Counted from the first letter of the stretch, positions 36,603 to 48,734 are shown. The stretch: 64,000 nt of DNA from Asterias amurensis (GCF_032118995.1 NC_092651.1:10007285-10071284); one strand, 5' to 3'. The notes: a model not told the origin generated them from the sequence alone. Numbers and translations: made by a program.

Positions 36603-38203
36603 GTAGGTTCAATATTCAACTTCAGTTCAGTTCATCTCCACTTTATAATTTCCCCAATGAAAAGTGTGCAGGAGGTCAATTTGACCATGCTTAATAGAAG
36701 TACAGACAAGCTTGAGCCGAATTGAAATTGGGTATGCACACAAAAAGTTCATTGCAAACTCAATAATACAAGGGCACAACTTTTTAAAAATTCACCCTTG
36801 TGGACCATTCCATTGTCCCTGCACTTTACAGTTTCCCATAGACTTGATATACATATTTACTTGAGGAGCATCCCAGTCTTGAGAATTTCCATGAGGAGTC
36901 CTTTTGTTACTCAGTTTTGTTCTGCTTGGTCTTGATGAGGTACCAAATAATATGAACATATTATTGTGTACCTTTGTTGTAATACCTAAATTGTATGTGT
37001 GTGTTGTTGTCATTAAAGGCAGTGGACACTATTGGTAAATACTCAAAACAAGTATTAGCATAAAACCTTGCTTGGTAACAAGTAATGGGGAAAGGTTAAT
37101 AGTATAAGACATTTACGAAACGGCTCCCTCTGAAGTGACGTAGTTTTTGAGAAAGAAGTAACGAATTTGATTTCCAGACCTCATATTTAGAATTTGAGGT
37201 CACGAAATCAAGCATCTGAAAGCAAACAACGTCGTGTGACCAGGTTTTCACAGGTTTGTTATTTTATGCATATGTTGAGATACACCAAGGTGAGAAGACT
37301 GGTCTTTGACAACTACCAATAGTGTCCACCGTCTCATAACTTATCATTTTAGAACGACTCTCACATGATTCCAAACATATTGAATGTAAAAGCAAATTGT
37401 AAAAAATAACGCTGGATAAAAATAACTTTCCCACTTATCGCCATATGAGCGAACAGGTGTAACTTCATCTATTACAGACAAATAAGACAAAATCAAGCAT
37501 TTTTTTTGCCGTTAATGTTGAATTTGTTTTTTTTAACTCGGGCGATGCATCTTTAACTAAACCCATTCGTGGGTTGCGCGACGCACTTGTAAGGTCGAGG
37601 CCAGAGTCATGTAAAGCGGTTAAATATTGTGGAATCGATTTCAGTTCTGCCCCTACACTGTTTACTTAGCCATGTCCCAAGCGGTTCATTCCCAGAACAC
37701 TGTTTGGTGATGCACAACTAAAGTTCGCCTGGGGTAGAGGTTTATTAGCCTTAACATTGCCAGCCGTACTGTACCGTGACATTACTGTTAAGTTCCTCCA
37801 TGGTGTTATGTGCAGTCGGAGTACGAGGTTGCAAAAGCACATCGACCCCATATTGTGACGATGTCACTCTAGTTCTCGCACGTGTCCACGCCTTAAGGCT
37901 CGTGCCGCTTTCGTTTTTAGGTAGTACTTTTTACCGCCATGGTCAAGGCTGACCGTACTGCTTGCTCGATACTTTCTGGGTGTGACATGGGTGTGGCAGA
38001 TGTGAATATTTCTCAAACACGTCCGCGCGCGCGTCCGTGGCCCACACCCTTTTGCATCCTGAAGCAGATGTTGGTCGATCAAACCAAAATGCTTCCGCGG
38101 TTGCTCGATAGTAACACAGGGTCAAATTTCTCCAAATCCCTTCCCGTGAAAGTATGAATACAAATGCCTGCAATTTTGTATTTTGTTTTTGTTTAATAAA
38201 CAG
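36603..38203 (+). other. Gene D intron (1.6 kb, phase 2)
   Basis: Donor GTAGGT, acceptor AATAAACAG|A. It contains one TTAAAGG element at 37013-37336 and otherwise unrecognised DNA. Confidence 0.88.
37013..37336 (+). mobile_element. TTAAAGG TIR element, copy 10
   Basis: TTAAAGGCAGTGGACACTAT, CGGCTCCCTCTGAAGTGACG and ATTTGAGGTCACGAAATCAA match the family. The right end is ACCAATAGTGTCCACCGTCT. Confidence 0.87.
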
Positions 38204-38702
38204 AGATCCGAACGTCAACCCAGATGACCCCCCGAGTGTCAACCTGACGTACTGGCCAAAGTACGGTGACGCTGAGAAGTACCTGCTCATCCAACTGGCC
38301 GACGACACACCGGGTGAAGCATACCGCCAGGATAAGGTCATGTTCTGGACTGACTACCTCCCCAATCTCCGCCGGGCCGCCGTGGAGTCTTGCCCCGACC
38401 AGCCGGACGGCTCGGCCACCCCGCTCTGCGAGGAGGTGTTCATCGGCGAAGGCCTGGGCTTCAAGCTGACGCCGGACCAAGCAGAGTCACTGATTGAAGT
38501 CTTCTTGTTTGTGATCGTTGCTCTGCTTGCGCTGATTATTATAGTATTCGGTGCGGTACTTGGGTACAAGTTTAAGTACAAAGAAAACAAGACTCACTCC
38601 AAATCGAACGGGCTTGTCAAGACCAACGGGTCGCTGCAGAAGAACTCGGCGTTCGAAGTGAACGAAGCTTTTTACTCCGAATCAGAAGATACGAAAATGT
38701 AA
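38204..38702 (+). CDS. Gene D exon 2: ectodomain end and membrane anchor, possibly shared by B and C
   Basis: The first base completes Gly, then it reads DPNVNPDDPPSVNLTYWPKY, a standard end of the cholinesterase-like fold, with VMFWTDYLPNL as the last helix. The motif CEEVFIGEGLGFKLT precedes a membrane segment (about 38505-38565, IEVFLFVIVALLALIIIVFG). A tail of about 45 residues follows, basic then acidic, ending ESEDTKM. It fits gene D exon 1 in phase and would also fit exons B and C, for which no private anchor exon is visible. Whether B and C use it needs transcript data. Confidence 0.92.
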
Positions 38703-38847
38703 AGAAAACAAACAAATTAATGTTCAATCGACAAACGACGATTGGAGCCTGACAGGTGTAGTTAGGTCATTGACCTACTGGACTTTATAGAAACAAAATA
38801 CAGCAAAACAGGCTGAACAAATTGCAAGAATTTTCCCTTTTTTGTGT

Positions 38848-39080
38848 TTTGTGTTTAATTAAAGAAATATATTCCCGATTTTCAAGTGACTGTTTGGGTT
38901 TTTAATATGAACAGCCGTTGTGAGTTATCAAACGTAAAACATGTTGCTTTTTACTGTCACGATTTCTTTCTTTTTGTAGACATTAAGGAAACATATTCCC
39001 AATTTTCAAGGGATTGTTGGAGTTAAAATGAACAGCCGTTGTGTATATAAAACGTTATCGGTTGCTATTTAATGTCACGA
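38848..39080 (+). repeat. Tandem duplication in the gene D 3' flank
   Basis: AAATATATTCCCGATTTTCAAG...GAACAGCCGTTGTG... is repeated about 125 bp later as AAACATATTCCCAATTTTCA...GAACAGCCGTTGTG. Confidence 0.75.
38858..38863 (+). terminator. Candidate polyadenylation signal after gene D
   Basis: ATTAAA lies about 160 bp after the stop codon, within the first copy of a duplicated 3' segment. It is weak evidence. Confidence 0.3.
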
Positions 39081-39356
39081 AAACAAAGTTAAACTCGCGC
39101 ATAATATAGAATTTTTACGGAAACATATTTACCGCGCGTTAAATCGAAATACGTTTTAGGCCTTCTTTGTAAATAATGTTTGATTTGGCGTTAGTGCATT
39201 CTACATTCAGTTAAGAAATGTCTCTATATCAGGAAATGTAAAAAATATTGAGAAGTTTAATACACATATCAAAATGTTGTTATTCGCACACGACTTGTAA
39301 TAAGTAGTTTTTGTATTACGAATTGTTATGTAAGTTACGAGTAAGCACGAAGTTTC

Positions 39357-39441
39357 TCGATTTCACAAAGCGGATTGGTCTTAACTGCTAAGCAAAGTGT
39401 GATGTCATGACGGCTGATTCTTAGTACTTTGTGAAATCGAG
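39357..39441. mobile_element. TCGATTTCACAAAG short TIR element, second copy
   Basis: TCGATTTCACAAAGCGGATT and TACTTTGTGAAATCGA are inverted ends of an 85-bp element related to 30008. Confidence 0.7.
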
Positions 39442-39540
39442 CTCATAGTTTGAGGACAAACAATTAGATAAATATTTTAAAACACAGATAAAAAAAAATC
39501 AACCTTGGTTTTAGTGTTAGGAGTATATACAAATTATAAT

Positions 39541-39850
39541 TGTTCATAATAATAATAACAATAATAAAACACAGTTTTTATATAGCGCTTCACACAAAAA
39601 GCCTCAAAGCGCTTTACAAGAAGAAAAAAACAATGTAACAACTTAACATAATTAAAGATAAGCATATATACATAGAAAGCGGCAGAAAACAACAGAGAAC
39701 TAATTGAATAAATAGGTTTTGAGCAGTGATTTGAATTGATTAGCAGTTTGGGCAGTTTTTATGTGGTTTGGCAGAGAGGCGTAATGTTCTATTCACACTG
39801 CACTCCAGTAACCGACCTATGTGAAATGTAATCCTCCCTTGTCAGTTCGT
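39541..39850. mobile_element. (ATA)n plus TATATAGCGCTT element
   Basis: Simple AAT repeats precede TTTTTATATAGCGCTTCACA and CAAAGCGCTTTACAA, then A-rich sequence and GTTTTGAGCAGTGATTTG. The same layout occurs at 62261. It is a common dispersed retroelement-like repeat in marine invertebrates. Confidence 0.6.
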
Positions 39851-40054
39851 TTATGAATACTGAACAATATCACAAGTTGGCATGTCTGTTTTATTTTATT
39901 TTAGTGTTACAGCACGGGTCCGAGTGGTTTTGTTTTGCCTATCTGAGTTCGGACCCTAGAGGTAATAATCCAATGTTTATTATTGGGTTGTACAAAGAAA
40001 GGAACAGTATAAAGTAAAAGTGACCATGGGGATTTTAAAACATTCTATATTTTA

Positions 40055-40515
40055 TATAGGATTTGAGGCATTGCATGGTGGGGTATCAATATATATTGGT
40101 TTGCGGTAACACCATGTGTGTATCTACTTGCCAGGTAGAGTTGTTCTTAGGGAACTGTCTTTCTTTATTCTACTGCCGTGGAGTAGATAATCGGAGGTTC
40201 GGGAAACTTCTCAGTTCTGAAAAGAACTGTCCTGCTTTTATAACTATTACCAGGGCGGATGGTATAGAAATTAGACTGGACTACTACTTTAGCTTATAGG
40301 ATCGTATTAACTGTACTATTTTGACTGAGTTGTTCTTAGGGAACTGTCTTGCTTTATTCTACTGCCGTGGAGTAGATAATCGGAGGTTCGGGAAACTTCT
40401 CAGTTCTGAAAAGAACTGTCCTGCTTTTATAACTATTACCAGGGCGGATGGTATAGAAATTAGACCGGACTACTACTTTAGCTTATAGGATCGTAATAAC
40501 TGTACTGCCGCGGAG
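40055..40515 (+). repeat. CTGCCGCGG repeat with a 189-bp tandem duplication
   Basis: The region starts TGAGGCATTGCATGGTGGGG. The unit GAGTTGTTCTTAGGGAACTG... at 40138 is repeated almost perfectly at 40327. Both hold ATTCTACTGCCGTGGAGTAG and CCAGGGCGGATGGTATAGAA. No esterase exon follows this copy. Confidence 0.85.
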
Positions 40516-40573
40516 TCAGTTCTGAATTGGTCTCTAAAATTCTATATTTTGATGTTTACAACTGTCCTACATA

Positions 40574-40886
40574 TTAAAGACACTGGACACTCTTGGTAAT
40601 TGTCAAAGACCAGTCTTCTCACTTGGTGTATCTCAACATATGCATAAAATAAAAAACCTATGTGAAAATTTGAACTCAATTGGTCATCGAAGTTGCGAGA
40701 TGATAATGACAGAAAAATACCTTTGTCAATTCGTGGAAAATTACTTCGTTCTCGTAACTATGCCACTTCTATGCCACTTCTCACAATGTCTTATACTACC
40801 AACCTCTCCCCATTATTCGTGATCAAGAAAGGTTTTATGGTAATAATTATTTCGAGTAATTACCAATAGTGTCCACTGCCTTTAAA
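40574..40886 (-). mobile_element. TTAAAGG TIR element, copy 11
   Basis: The ends are TTAAAGACACTGGACACTCT and AATAGTGTCCACTGCCTTTA. There is a small internal deletion and a doubled ATGCCACTTCT. Confidence 0.86.
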
Positions 40887-40939
40887 GGAATATCATACTT
40901 CAAAATGTAGTTCCTAAACATACCTTGCAGGAAAACAAA

Positions 40940-40960
40940 GAGCGCCCCCCCCCCCCCTTT
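40940..40960. repeat. Poly-C tract
   Basis: A run of C after AAAGAGCG. Confidence 0.8.
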
Positions 40961-41404
40961 AGGGGTGCGACTATAGCACTTTATAAGAAGCTATTGGTCA
41001 AGTGCAGATGTACAACTGTATCAGACTTCATGGGAAAATGCACCGCAATAACATTCAATATAGAAGACTGTATGTAGGCCTAGTTTATTACTTTGAATCG
41101 AACTCGACTCGTCAAAGCACAGCCCCGAAGCTATCGATGACCTAGGTTGACCCCTTTATTATGATTGGCACAACAGAACACGCAGGTATGATGTTACCCC
41201 AGCATCGAGCATAGGTTATGTATGTCCATAAAAATGTATATTGAATATTTCTGACACTTGTTTTTTAGCAGCATGTTACAGGGTTCACACAGAGTGTCAA
41301 CACTCAGAAAATGAGATCAGTTCTTTCGCAAGGTTGACTGTCTTTCCGACTTATTCTTGGGTTGAGTTCACTACGAAACTTGCTAAGAAAAAGTCGCTTC
41401 TTGG

Positions 41405-41760
41405 CTTTGAAAATAAAACATGGCGTATTAGATTGTCCTTAACATGATGTTATGTTCACTACTAAGTCGTACTGGCGTAACCTCACTCAATATATTTACT
41501 CAGGAGTCGACAGGATGAATTTTCCCGGGCCTTAAAGCGGGCCCCGGACCCTACGCCGTAAATGTCATGTGTGGTCCCCCCATCTTTCAAGACGAATTGA
41601 CGCCCCTGTTTCAGGTTATAAGTTAAAACATGGCGTACTAGATTGTCACTAACATTACAAGTCTACATATTATATTCAGTGAGTTCTACTGGCGTTATAT
41701 AACGCCATGTCTTACCTTACTCAATTTACTGGGTCGACTGGATTTACATAAGCCGGGGTT
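41405..41760. repeat. Diverged duplication of about 215 bp
   Basis: AAAACATGGCGTATTAGATTG (41414) and AAAACATGGCGTACTAGATTG (41627) begin two copies that both end in TACTC..GTCGACTGGAT or GTCGACAGGAT. Confidence 0.7.
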
Positions 41761-42615
41761 TTCGACAATATTGGTACTCAAAATTATTGTAAGCATAAAA
41801 ACTGACTTGGTACCAATCAATGGTGTTGGAAGTGTAAAAATAGTATAAAATATATACACCAGGTGTTTACTGCAAAATTAAACTAAACATTCAAACCTTA
41901 CCCGTACAATCGAATGCCTCAAAACCCCAAATAAAAGTAATGTTTTGCATTTTACGCTGCTTTGGATTTATACAAACTTCCAATCGGGGTAGAAATCATT
42001 TCATACACCAGTACAATTAATTTAAATTAAAAAAAAATTGTAAATTATGTAAACATTGTTGATGAATTCGAATTAAATGTTTAGATAAAACACAATGGAT
42101 GGTGTTAATTTTGTGAGCATATTTTTGTTTCGGCTGTTTTTGACATCTCATGTCCCCTTCATTGTATCTGAAGTAAAGTTGTTGCTACGATTACGAAAGA
42201 TAATGCAGTTTTGACTTGTATGTTTTGGAATTGTAAATTAATCTTTAAGTGATATATCACTATCTTTGTTAAGGATGTGTATTAGATTATAAACAATGAA
42301 CTGATTGAACCTAATTATCTTTTTCTTCTTCTGTTTCTTAATTACTAATAATCGTGGACCTTTAAACATGTTCACTGAAGATGCCATAATGTTTTTCTAG
42401 AAACTCGCAGCCATCGTCAACATTTCCTCCCTGCTTGTTCAGCACATCCGATTTGATAAACACTTCACACGAGTTAACTTTATACACACGATGAATGACA
42501 TATTTTTATAAAGGGAACTTCAGCCCTGATTTGAAGCATTGCTATTTGCATTATATATAAGAAGCACTGGTTTGTTAAGCTCAGACATTATTCTTCTTTT
42601 TCTTCAGCCGACCGA
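41761..42615. other. Intergenic, nothing recognised
   Basis: This is AT-rich DNA with no exon or clear repeat boundary. Confidence 0.45.
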
Positions 42616-42747
42616 TAGGCCGTGTCCGAAACGAAGACTTCGGCTACAGCTACGGCTAGATCGCGCGCGTCTGCTATTCTTCAACACTGGTAGACGCGCT
42701 GATCTAGACGTAGCTGTAGCCGAAGTCGTCGTTTCGGACACGGCCTA
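42616..42747. mobile_element. Palindromic MITE, GGCCGTGTCCGAAACG ends
   Basis: The two 50-60-bp arms run TAGGCCGTGTCCGAAACG to the inverse CGTTTCGGACACGGCCTA, with matching CTTCGGCTACAGCTACG inside and a short loop. TA lies at both edges, compatible with a TA target duplication. No coding capacity. Confidence 0.88.
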
Positions 42748-42844
42748 TGACTCGCTCAAGGGACAGTCTGACCTGTGAGTTTTTGGACTGCAGAGGGCGC
42801 TCATTAATTTGTGACAGGTACAGATCCAGAATGTATGGTTTGAG

Positions 42845-42960
42845 CAGAGTAGAGACAACGCACGTCGAATTATGTGAGCACGTTATATCCGGAGGTCGTT
42901 GGTTCGAGTCTCACTCTGGTTAATTTTGTCCATGTTCAGCCCCAAATCATTCAAGCTTTA
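42845..42960 (+). mobile_element. SINE-like fragment with a B-box
   Basis: GAGGTCGTTGGTTCGAGTCT then CACTCTGGTTAATTTTGTCC and CAGCCCCAAATCATT look like a tRNA-derived SINE head and body. Confidence 0.45.
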
Positions 42961-43736
42961 CCTAGTCAGTTTCCTTTGTGGTTATATTATGTGTAACGGA
43001 GAAAGCCAATGCGTAGTAAGAACTGAGACTGCTGTGAGGCTCAAAGAAACTCTTCCCTTGGTATGTGATGTGTTGTTTATTGATTCATCCAAACCATAAA
43101 AATGTTGTCATCCATCAACCAACTTCGCATTCTGCCAGTTTTGTTGGCTAACAATCATGTTGTAGCGATTTGTAAATCCTTGGGAATGTCACAGAATGCA
43201 GCACTCTTAATCGCTTTGGTGGTGGGGATTGACATTTTTGTAGCATTGTCTGCACAAATACGTAAAACGCTTATTTGGAACATGAGAGGTAGAAATAGAT
43301 TTCTACCTCCATGTTTGGAAGATGCTCATTCGAGCGTCACGGTTTGCTGAGGTGCAAAATGAGAAGCGAGAGACGAGCTATAGGAGGCAATGGCCGTGCG
43401 GAATTGGCGGCTGCGGTCGCTGCTGGATCACCACATGTTGAAGCACTTGAAACAACCTCGGCCGCTACTCCAAACTCGACCCTTCTGCACAACTTTCTTC
43501 TTTGGATAATGGGACCCAACAGCTGAATGCAGAGTGCTTTTTGTTGTCTTCGTTTCCCAAGTTAGCCATTTGCTCCTTGACCTTGTTGACACCACTGCAA
43601 CGGTTAGCTGCCTCGCTGACAGTACAGATGAAATTTATGGTGAGTTTTTTACTTTTGATTGTTGTACACTTCATCTGTGATTTTTGTAAAGGCCTGTTTA
43701 TTCATTAAATTGGGTTAAAGGTCAAAGTGCATGTTG

Positions 43737-43855
43737 ATGGTACTCGAACTTGAGTACTACCATTTTTAGTGTTGTAGTACTCGTTCTCAGTACTTGAGTA
43801 CTACCATTTGTAATAATGATGGTACTTGAACTCCTTGAGTACTACTGTTTATTTA
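43737..43855. repeat. TACTTGAGTACTACC satellite, left block
   Basis: About three copies of GGTACTCGAACTTGAGTACT / ACCATTTTTA units. The array resumes at 46360 after an insertion. Confidence 0.82.
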
Positions 43856-43923
43856 TTTAGGTGTTCGGGCCAACAGCCCGGAACACCTCTTATTTTTGTT
43901 CATTTTTTTTTTCTTTTTCTTCA

Positions 43924-43955
<32 letters not shown>

Positions 43956-45959
43956 CTTCTGAACGTCCCTTGTCCGCTAACAAAAGCGCCTTTCCCAAAC
44001 TTGTATGAACTTGAAACTTCACACATAGTTAGCGATTTATTAGGAGAAGAAACCGTGTGAGTTACGTCATGATGACGTCATCAATTCTTGAGTTATGAAT
44101 ATTCAAAGTTTATTAATTCAAAAAATCATAACTTTTGATCTACATGAGGGATTCTTACAATTGAAACATCATCGGAATTGTCATTGAAAACTCCGTAAAC
44201 GCCCCACAGACATGACCCCATTTTGATGTTGTCTTCCGGCTCAAAAGAGAGGTTGAAAATTTCAAAATTCACGTCTAAAGAACAACGTAAATCCCCATTG
44301 GTATGTGCATAAACATTGCAACGTGTAGTGTATTAGCGGTGCAGCAGAGTCACGCTCCAGTGATCATCCATAGAGCGCGAAAAAGCTTCATGAAAAATAG
44401 TCCTCGTTCAAGGCGGTTAAAACATACATGCCCCTTACAGTCTTTTCTACAGTCGTCAATATTTCCTAAGTTCATATAACCTAAACTACATAAGCTATTT
44501 TGACAATCTATACATCATATGAAAGGGCGTTACGTACTTTACAGAAATGGATATGTTGGTGAACTTTCGTTGACCTTTTGACCTGTTTAAACCGGATGTG
44601 ACTGTGAAATGATTTGAAAGGGCGTTGTTTATTGCCTTTTAGGTTGAAATTATACATCCTTTGATGCTTAACCATCACCACAGCATACAAGTCTGGCAAA
44701 GGTCTGGTTTAAAAGACATACTTGCTAAGCTCACATAAACTTGAAACTTCACACATAATTAGATATTCATTAGTAGATGAAACCGTGTTAGTTTCGTCAT
44801 GATGACGTCATCAGGTGTCGAATTACAAGGTTTTTAGGTTCAAAAAGTGACCATTTGCTTTTCGCTATATGTCTTCGAATTTTACAGTTATGCTATTCAT
44901 AATTACGCATCTGATAGATCAAGACTGGGACTACATTTGAAAAGTTAACGTCAAAATCGTATGACCCCTCCTTCCGTTCGTACCGGAAGGTCAAAGTTTG
45001 CAATTGTATATTTTTCTTCAAAAATACATCTCCGTCCCTTGCCCTCTAACAAAAACACACTTTCCAAACCTGTATGAACTTCTAACTTCACACATAGTTA
45101 GATATTTATTAGGAGAAGAAACCGTTTGAGTTACGTCACGATGACGTCATCAATTCTTGAGTTATGAATTTTCAAAGTTTATTATTTCAAAAAATCATAA
45201 CTTTTGATCTACATGATGGGTTGTTACAATCGACACATCATTGGAAAGTTCGTTAAAACCTCCGTAAATGCCTCACAGACATGATCCCATTTTGAGCTCG
45301 TCTTCTGGTTCAAAATCGAGTTTGAAAATTCATAATTTCATGTTTAAAGAACTACGAAATTTCCCCATTGGAAATTGCAAATTAAAACCTAAAGCCAATC
45401 TCACACAAAAATATTGCATTTGTGAAGAAAAAAAGGAGTCGTTAAAACCTGTGACACAAGTTTAACTATAAAAATTAACGACACGTTGTAGAAAAAGTCA
45501 TCTTTATGGTTCAATGGTTTTGAACTACGTCATCACTTAACGCCCAACCGAACACCGTATTTTTGTCATTAACAAAAATTGTATGTCTAGTTATTTCCTT
45601 TTATTGTTTATCCTTACCTTATCTGTTATTTATTTATTTTTAATTTATTTATTTTTAATTTATTTTTACTTATTTACTTTTAATTTATTTTTTGTTCTTA
45701 TTAGATTTTGAATTTATGCTTTCTTATTAGATATTTATTATTCACTATTGGTTGTATAATTATCTGCTTTTATTATTGCTTTGTGTACTATATTATGTTA
45801 AATCTATATTAATTTTATTGTGTACCCCAGATGTGGGGCAACAGATCTACGGATCATAGTATGTATTTGCTTTTGTTGTCCCTTGCCCATCTCGGGGTAT
45901 ATTTGTCAATGTATTTTGTTTTGTACTGTTATGGCAAATAAAATAATAATAATAATAAC

Positions 45960-46016
<57 letters not shown>

Positions 46017-46305
46017 GATAATGATAATGATAATGATAATGATAATGATAATGATAATGATAATGATAATGATAATGATAATGATAATGATAATGATAAT
46101 GATAATGATAATGATAATGATAATGATAATGATAATGATAATGATAATGATAATGATAATGATAATGATAATGATAATGATAATGATAATGATAATGATA
46201 ATGATAATGATAATGATAATGATAATGATAATGATAATGATAATGATAATGATAATGATAATGATAATGATAATGATAATGATAATGATAATGATAATGA
46301 TAATG

Positions 46306-46340
<35 letters not shown>

Positions 46341-46345
46341 TAATT
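43856..46345 (+). mobile_element. GTGTTCGG-hairpin repeat element with (TAATGA)n tail
   Basis: It starts near a GGTGTTCGGGCCAACAGCCC / GGAACACC hairpin and a CTT tract. It carries two long internal repeats with TGAACTTGAAACTTCACACA, GAAACCGT and GATGACGTCATCA (about 44000-44560 and 44735-45420). The right end holds ACCCCAGATGTGGGGCAACA, TGGCAAATAAAATAATAA and a hexanucleotide tract, like the tail of a non-LTR retroelement. It may be two elements. No open reading frame of interest. Confidence 0.6.
45975..46338. repeat. (AATGAT)n hexanucleotide tract, about 360 bp
   Basis: A near-perfect AATGAT array follows a short AAT array. It gives a false Ile-Met open frame. Confidence 0.97.
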
Positions 46346-46359
46346 ACTGTTGAATGTTG

Positions 46360-46830
46360 ATGGTACTCAAACTCAGTACTCGAGTACTACCGTTTTTGAG
46401 TGTTGTACTACTCAAACTCAGTATCAAGTACAACCATTTTGAATGTGGTAGTACTCAAACTCGGTACTTGAGTACTACCATTTTTAATGTTGATGGTACT
46501 CGAACTCTTTATCGACTTGCTGTTTTTAATGTTGATCGTACTAGAAATCGGTACTTGAGTCCATTTTGAATGTTGTAGTAGGCCTATTGGAACTTGGTAC
46601 TTGAGTACTACCGTTTTTAATGTTGATGGTACTCGAATTCGTTACTTGAGGATGATAGTTGATCTCAAACTCTGTACTTGAGCACTACCGTTTACAATGT
46701 TGATGGTGCTCGAACTCTGTATCGACTTGCTGTTTTTAATGTTGATCGTACTGGAACTCGGTACTTGAGTACTACCGTTTTGAATGTTGAACCCAATTAC
46801 CCAAGGAAATCGTCAGGGTCGAGTACTACT
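46360..46830. repeat. TACTTGAGTACTACC satellite, right block
   Basis: About eight degenerate copies of a roughly 50-60-bp unit (GTTGATGGTACTCGAACTC..TACTTGAGTACTACCGTTTT). It continues the block at 43737. Confidence 0.85.
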
Positions 46831-48259
46831 CGCCAACCTTAGTACTCAGGCATACTTGATACCCGACTGAAAAATACTTAAATATGCAAAACTGATGAAA
46901 CCATTATTATCTCTTGTAAAACCATAAATAAATAAAAAGTTTCTTTTAACTTTCCCAGACCTGTCAGAACTCCATTCTGATCGTATTTCAAACCCCATCT
47001 CATGTTCCATTGCTCATGTCAATGGAACATGATAGTCTACTCTCTGAAACTTCCGAAACCTATGCTAAAAATAAACCGACTGGATATAAATTTCCGCCGG
47101 CTGTTCGCTTAATGGACTCGCAGACAGAGGGAGCATCGGTTACAACTCTTGAATGTATTTAGTCGGGGAAGGGGTGGGAGGGGTGAATGGGCGCGACGCA
47201 AACAGCTTGGTCGTGGGGCGCCAAGGTCCTCTGTTCCGGGGCTGCTTCGGGTAACCGTGGGGTCTAGACCACCGTGTGTAGTGAGTGAGTGCTTGATGAA
47301 AACTGTTTCCATTTTAAGCAATAAGGGGTGATTCAATTCAATGAACAATTATTTTTATGATGTGTTAGGAAGTGTTAAGGCGAAACACTGAAATGTGAGC
47401 ATCTAATATGAACTGTTTTTTCCTCCACAACTTTGTATTATTATCAACCTTCCCAGGCCTAGTGAAAATGCAAACTTGTTTTTATGAATAATGGCGCATA
47501 AGTCCTCCTTTTTTTTTTACAAGGCATCTATTGTTCATCATGTTCATGGAAAACACGTTGCCTTTAGAAAATAACAGAAGTCCCCCAGGAAAAGTTAACA
47601 CAAGTAAAACTATAAACTATTGTCATATAATAGGGCAAGCAGTCAGGCGAGGGGGGTATTGTTTTGGCTTGTTTGTTGTTGGATGTCTCTTGATATAGTA
47701 AGTGCAATGGAGTAGTTTCATTTTGGGATAACAAAGAGAGTATATAGGCCTATTCAACATTGATTAGAATAAATTTTAAACAATTGTTTCTTGCACCAAG
47801 TTTGCCGAACGCTATGGCCTGTGCCATGGTCGGGCATTTAATACAAATGAATGGGTTGCACAGTTATTAACTTTACTCATAGTGTATGAAAATTTAACAA
47901 ATTATAGAACTTGAAAATCAATGATCTGTAGCGACATGACGATGGAACTGGTCATCTACACCTGTACATGCCACGTCTGAAATTTATAGTATTGGTGTCG
48001 TGGGGAAATCTGTCGCAGTGATTCTGATCCTTGTAATGTGCCTCATAAAATGGGCTGAGTGAGGTTGAACCAAAAGAGGGCGCTATAAGAAAAGTTTTTA
48101 CACAGAATCTCCCGATATCCATGTCCAAAGACATTGCATCTTTCACATTTCTACTTAATTGAGTTTGGTTCAACAGTTCAAAACAAGCGCATAATAAAGT
48201 ACATTATAGACCTTCGACAGACTGTTTTTCGAGAGGCCATCTCTTAATGTTAGATCCGA
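46831..48259. other. Intergenic, downstream of gene E
   Basis: No exon is supported. It should include the gene E 3' UTR on the minus strand. A CATGTTCCATTG / CAATGGAACATG hairpin lies near 47001-47032. Confidence 0.5.
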
Positions 48260-48734
48260 CTACAGTCTTGAGCTTAACTCCTCGTTCCCGTTGTTAGTGT
48301 AAGCGTGACTCGAAAGGTGTGGCTCCGTGTAGACCCCATAATGGTTCGATTTAGCCACTAAGTTGGTATAACGGGACTTGTAGGTCAGGCACCCTCCAAA
48401 GCATAAAAGAGATAGTACAAGGGTTCCTACAAGCACCCCAACTAGGACCGTGATAAGAATGAAGGCTTCGTCCGTTGAGAGAGCCAGCCCGATGACTTCC
48501 CCAATGATGCAAGGCTGTTGGTGGTCCTCCTCAGTGGTAAATGGTGGTGTGGTTGACCTCGTTGGAACAGCAGAGGGCGCTGTTATGGATGGTATCAAGT
48601 CGGACCAGAAACGGAGGATGTGTGGCCAGTTGTCGTCACTGTGGACCATAGGGCAGGCTCCCAACCGCATGTACTCTGGGTTTCCTTGATCATAAGCTGG
48701 CCACTCGACACCGGAAAGTGACTGCCCAGGGTGT
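48260..48734 (-). CDS. Gene E exon 3: end of second esterase domain, membrane anchor and tail
   Basis: After TTACAG on the minus strand the first base completes Gly, then HPGQSLSGVEWPAYDQGNPE and ILRFWSDLIPSI end the esterase fold. A Ser/Thr/Pro-rich stalk follows, then CIIGEVIGLALS and a membrane segment (about 48460-48395, ILITVLVGVLVGTLVLSLLC). The tail of about 40 residues has two Tyr (YGVYTEP) and ends NEELSSRL. The stop codon ends at 48260. Confidence 0.9.

Noticed and set aside
42539-42778. 79-codon open frame
   Set aside because: It is a translation of the palindromic MITE.
43100-43680. Possible transposase or Myb/SANT-like fragment
   Set aside because: A minus-strand stretch (VSEAANRCSGVNKVKEQMA) faintly recalls a Harbinger-associated Myb-like helix, but no further domain or element ends support it.
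45820-46353. 177-codon Ile-Met open frame
   Set aside because: It is a translation of the AATGAT hexanucleotide tract.
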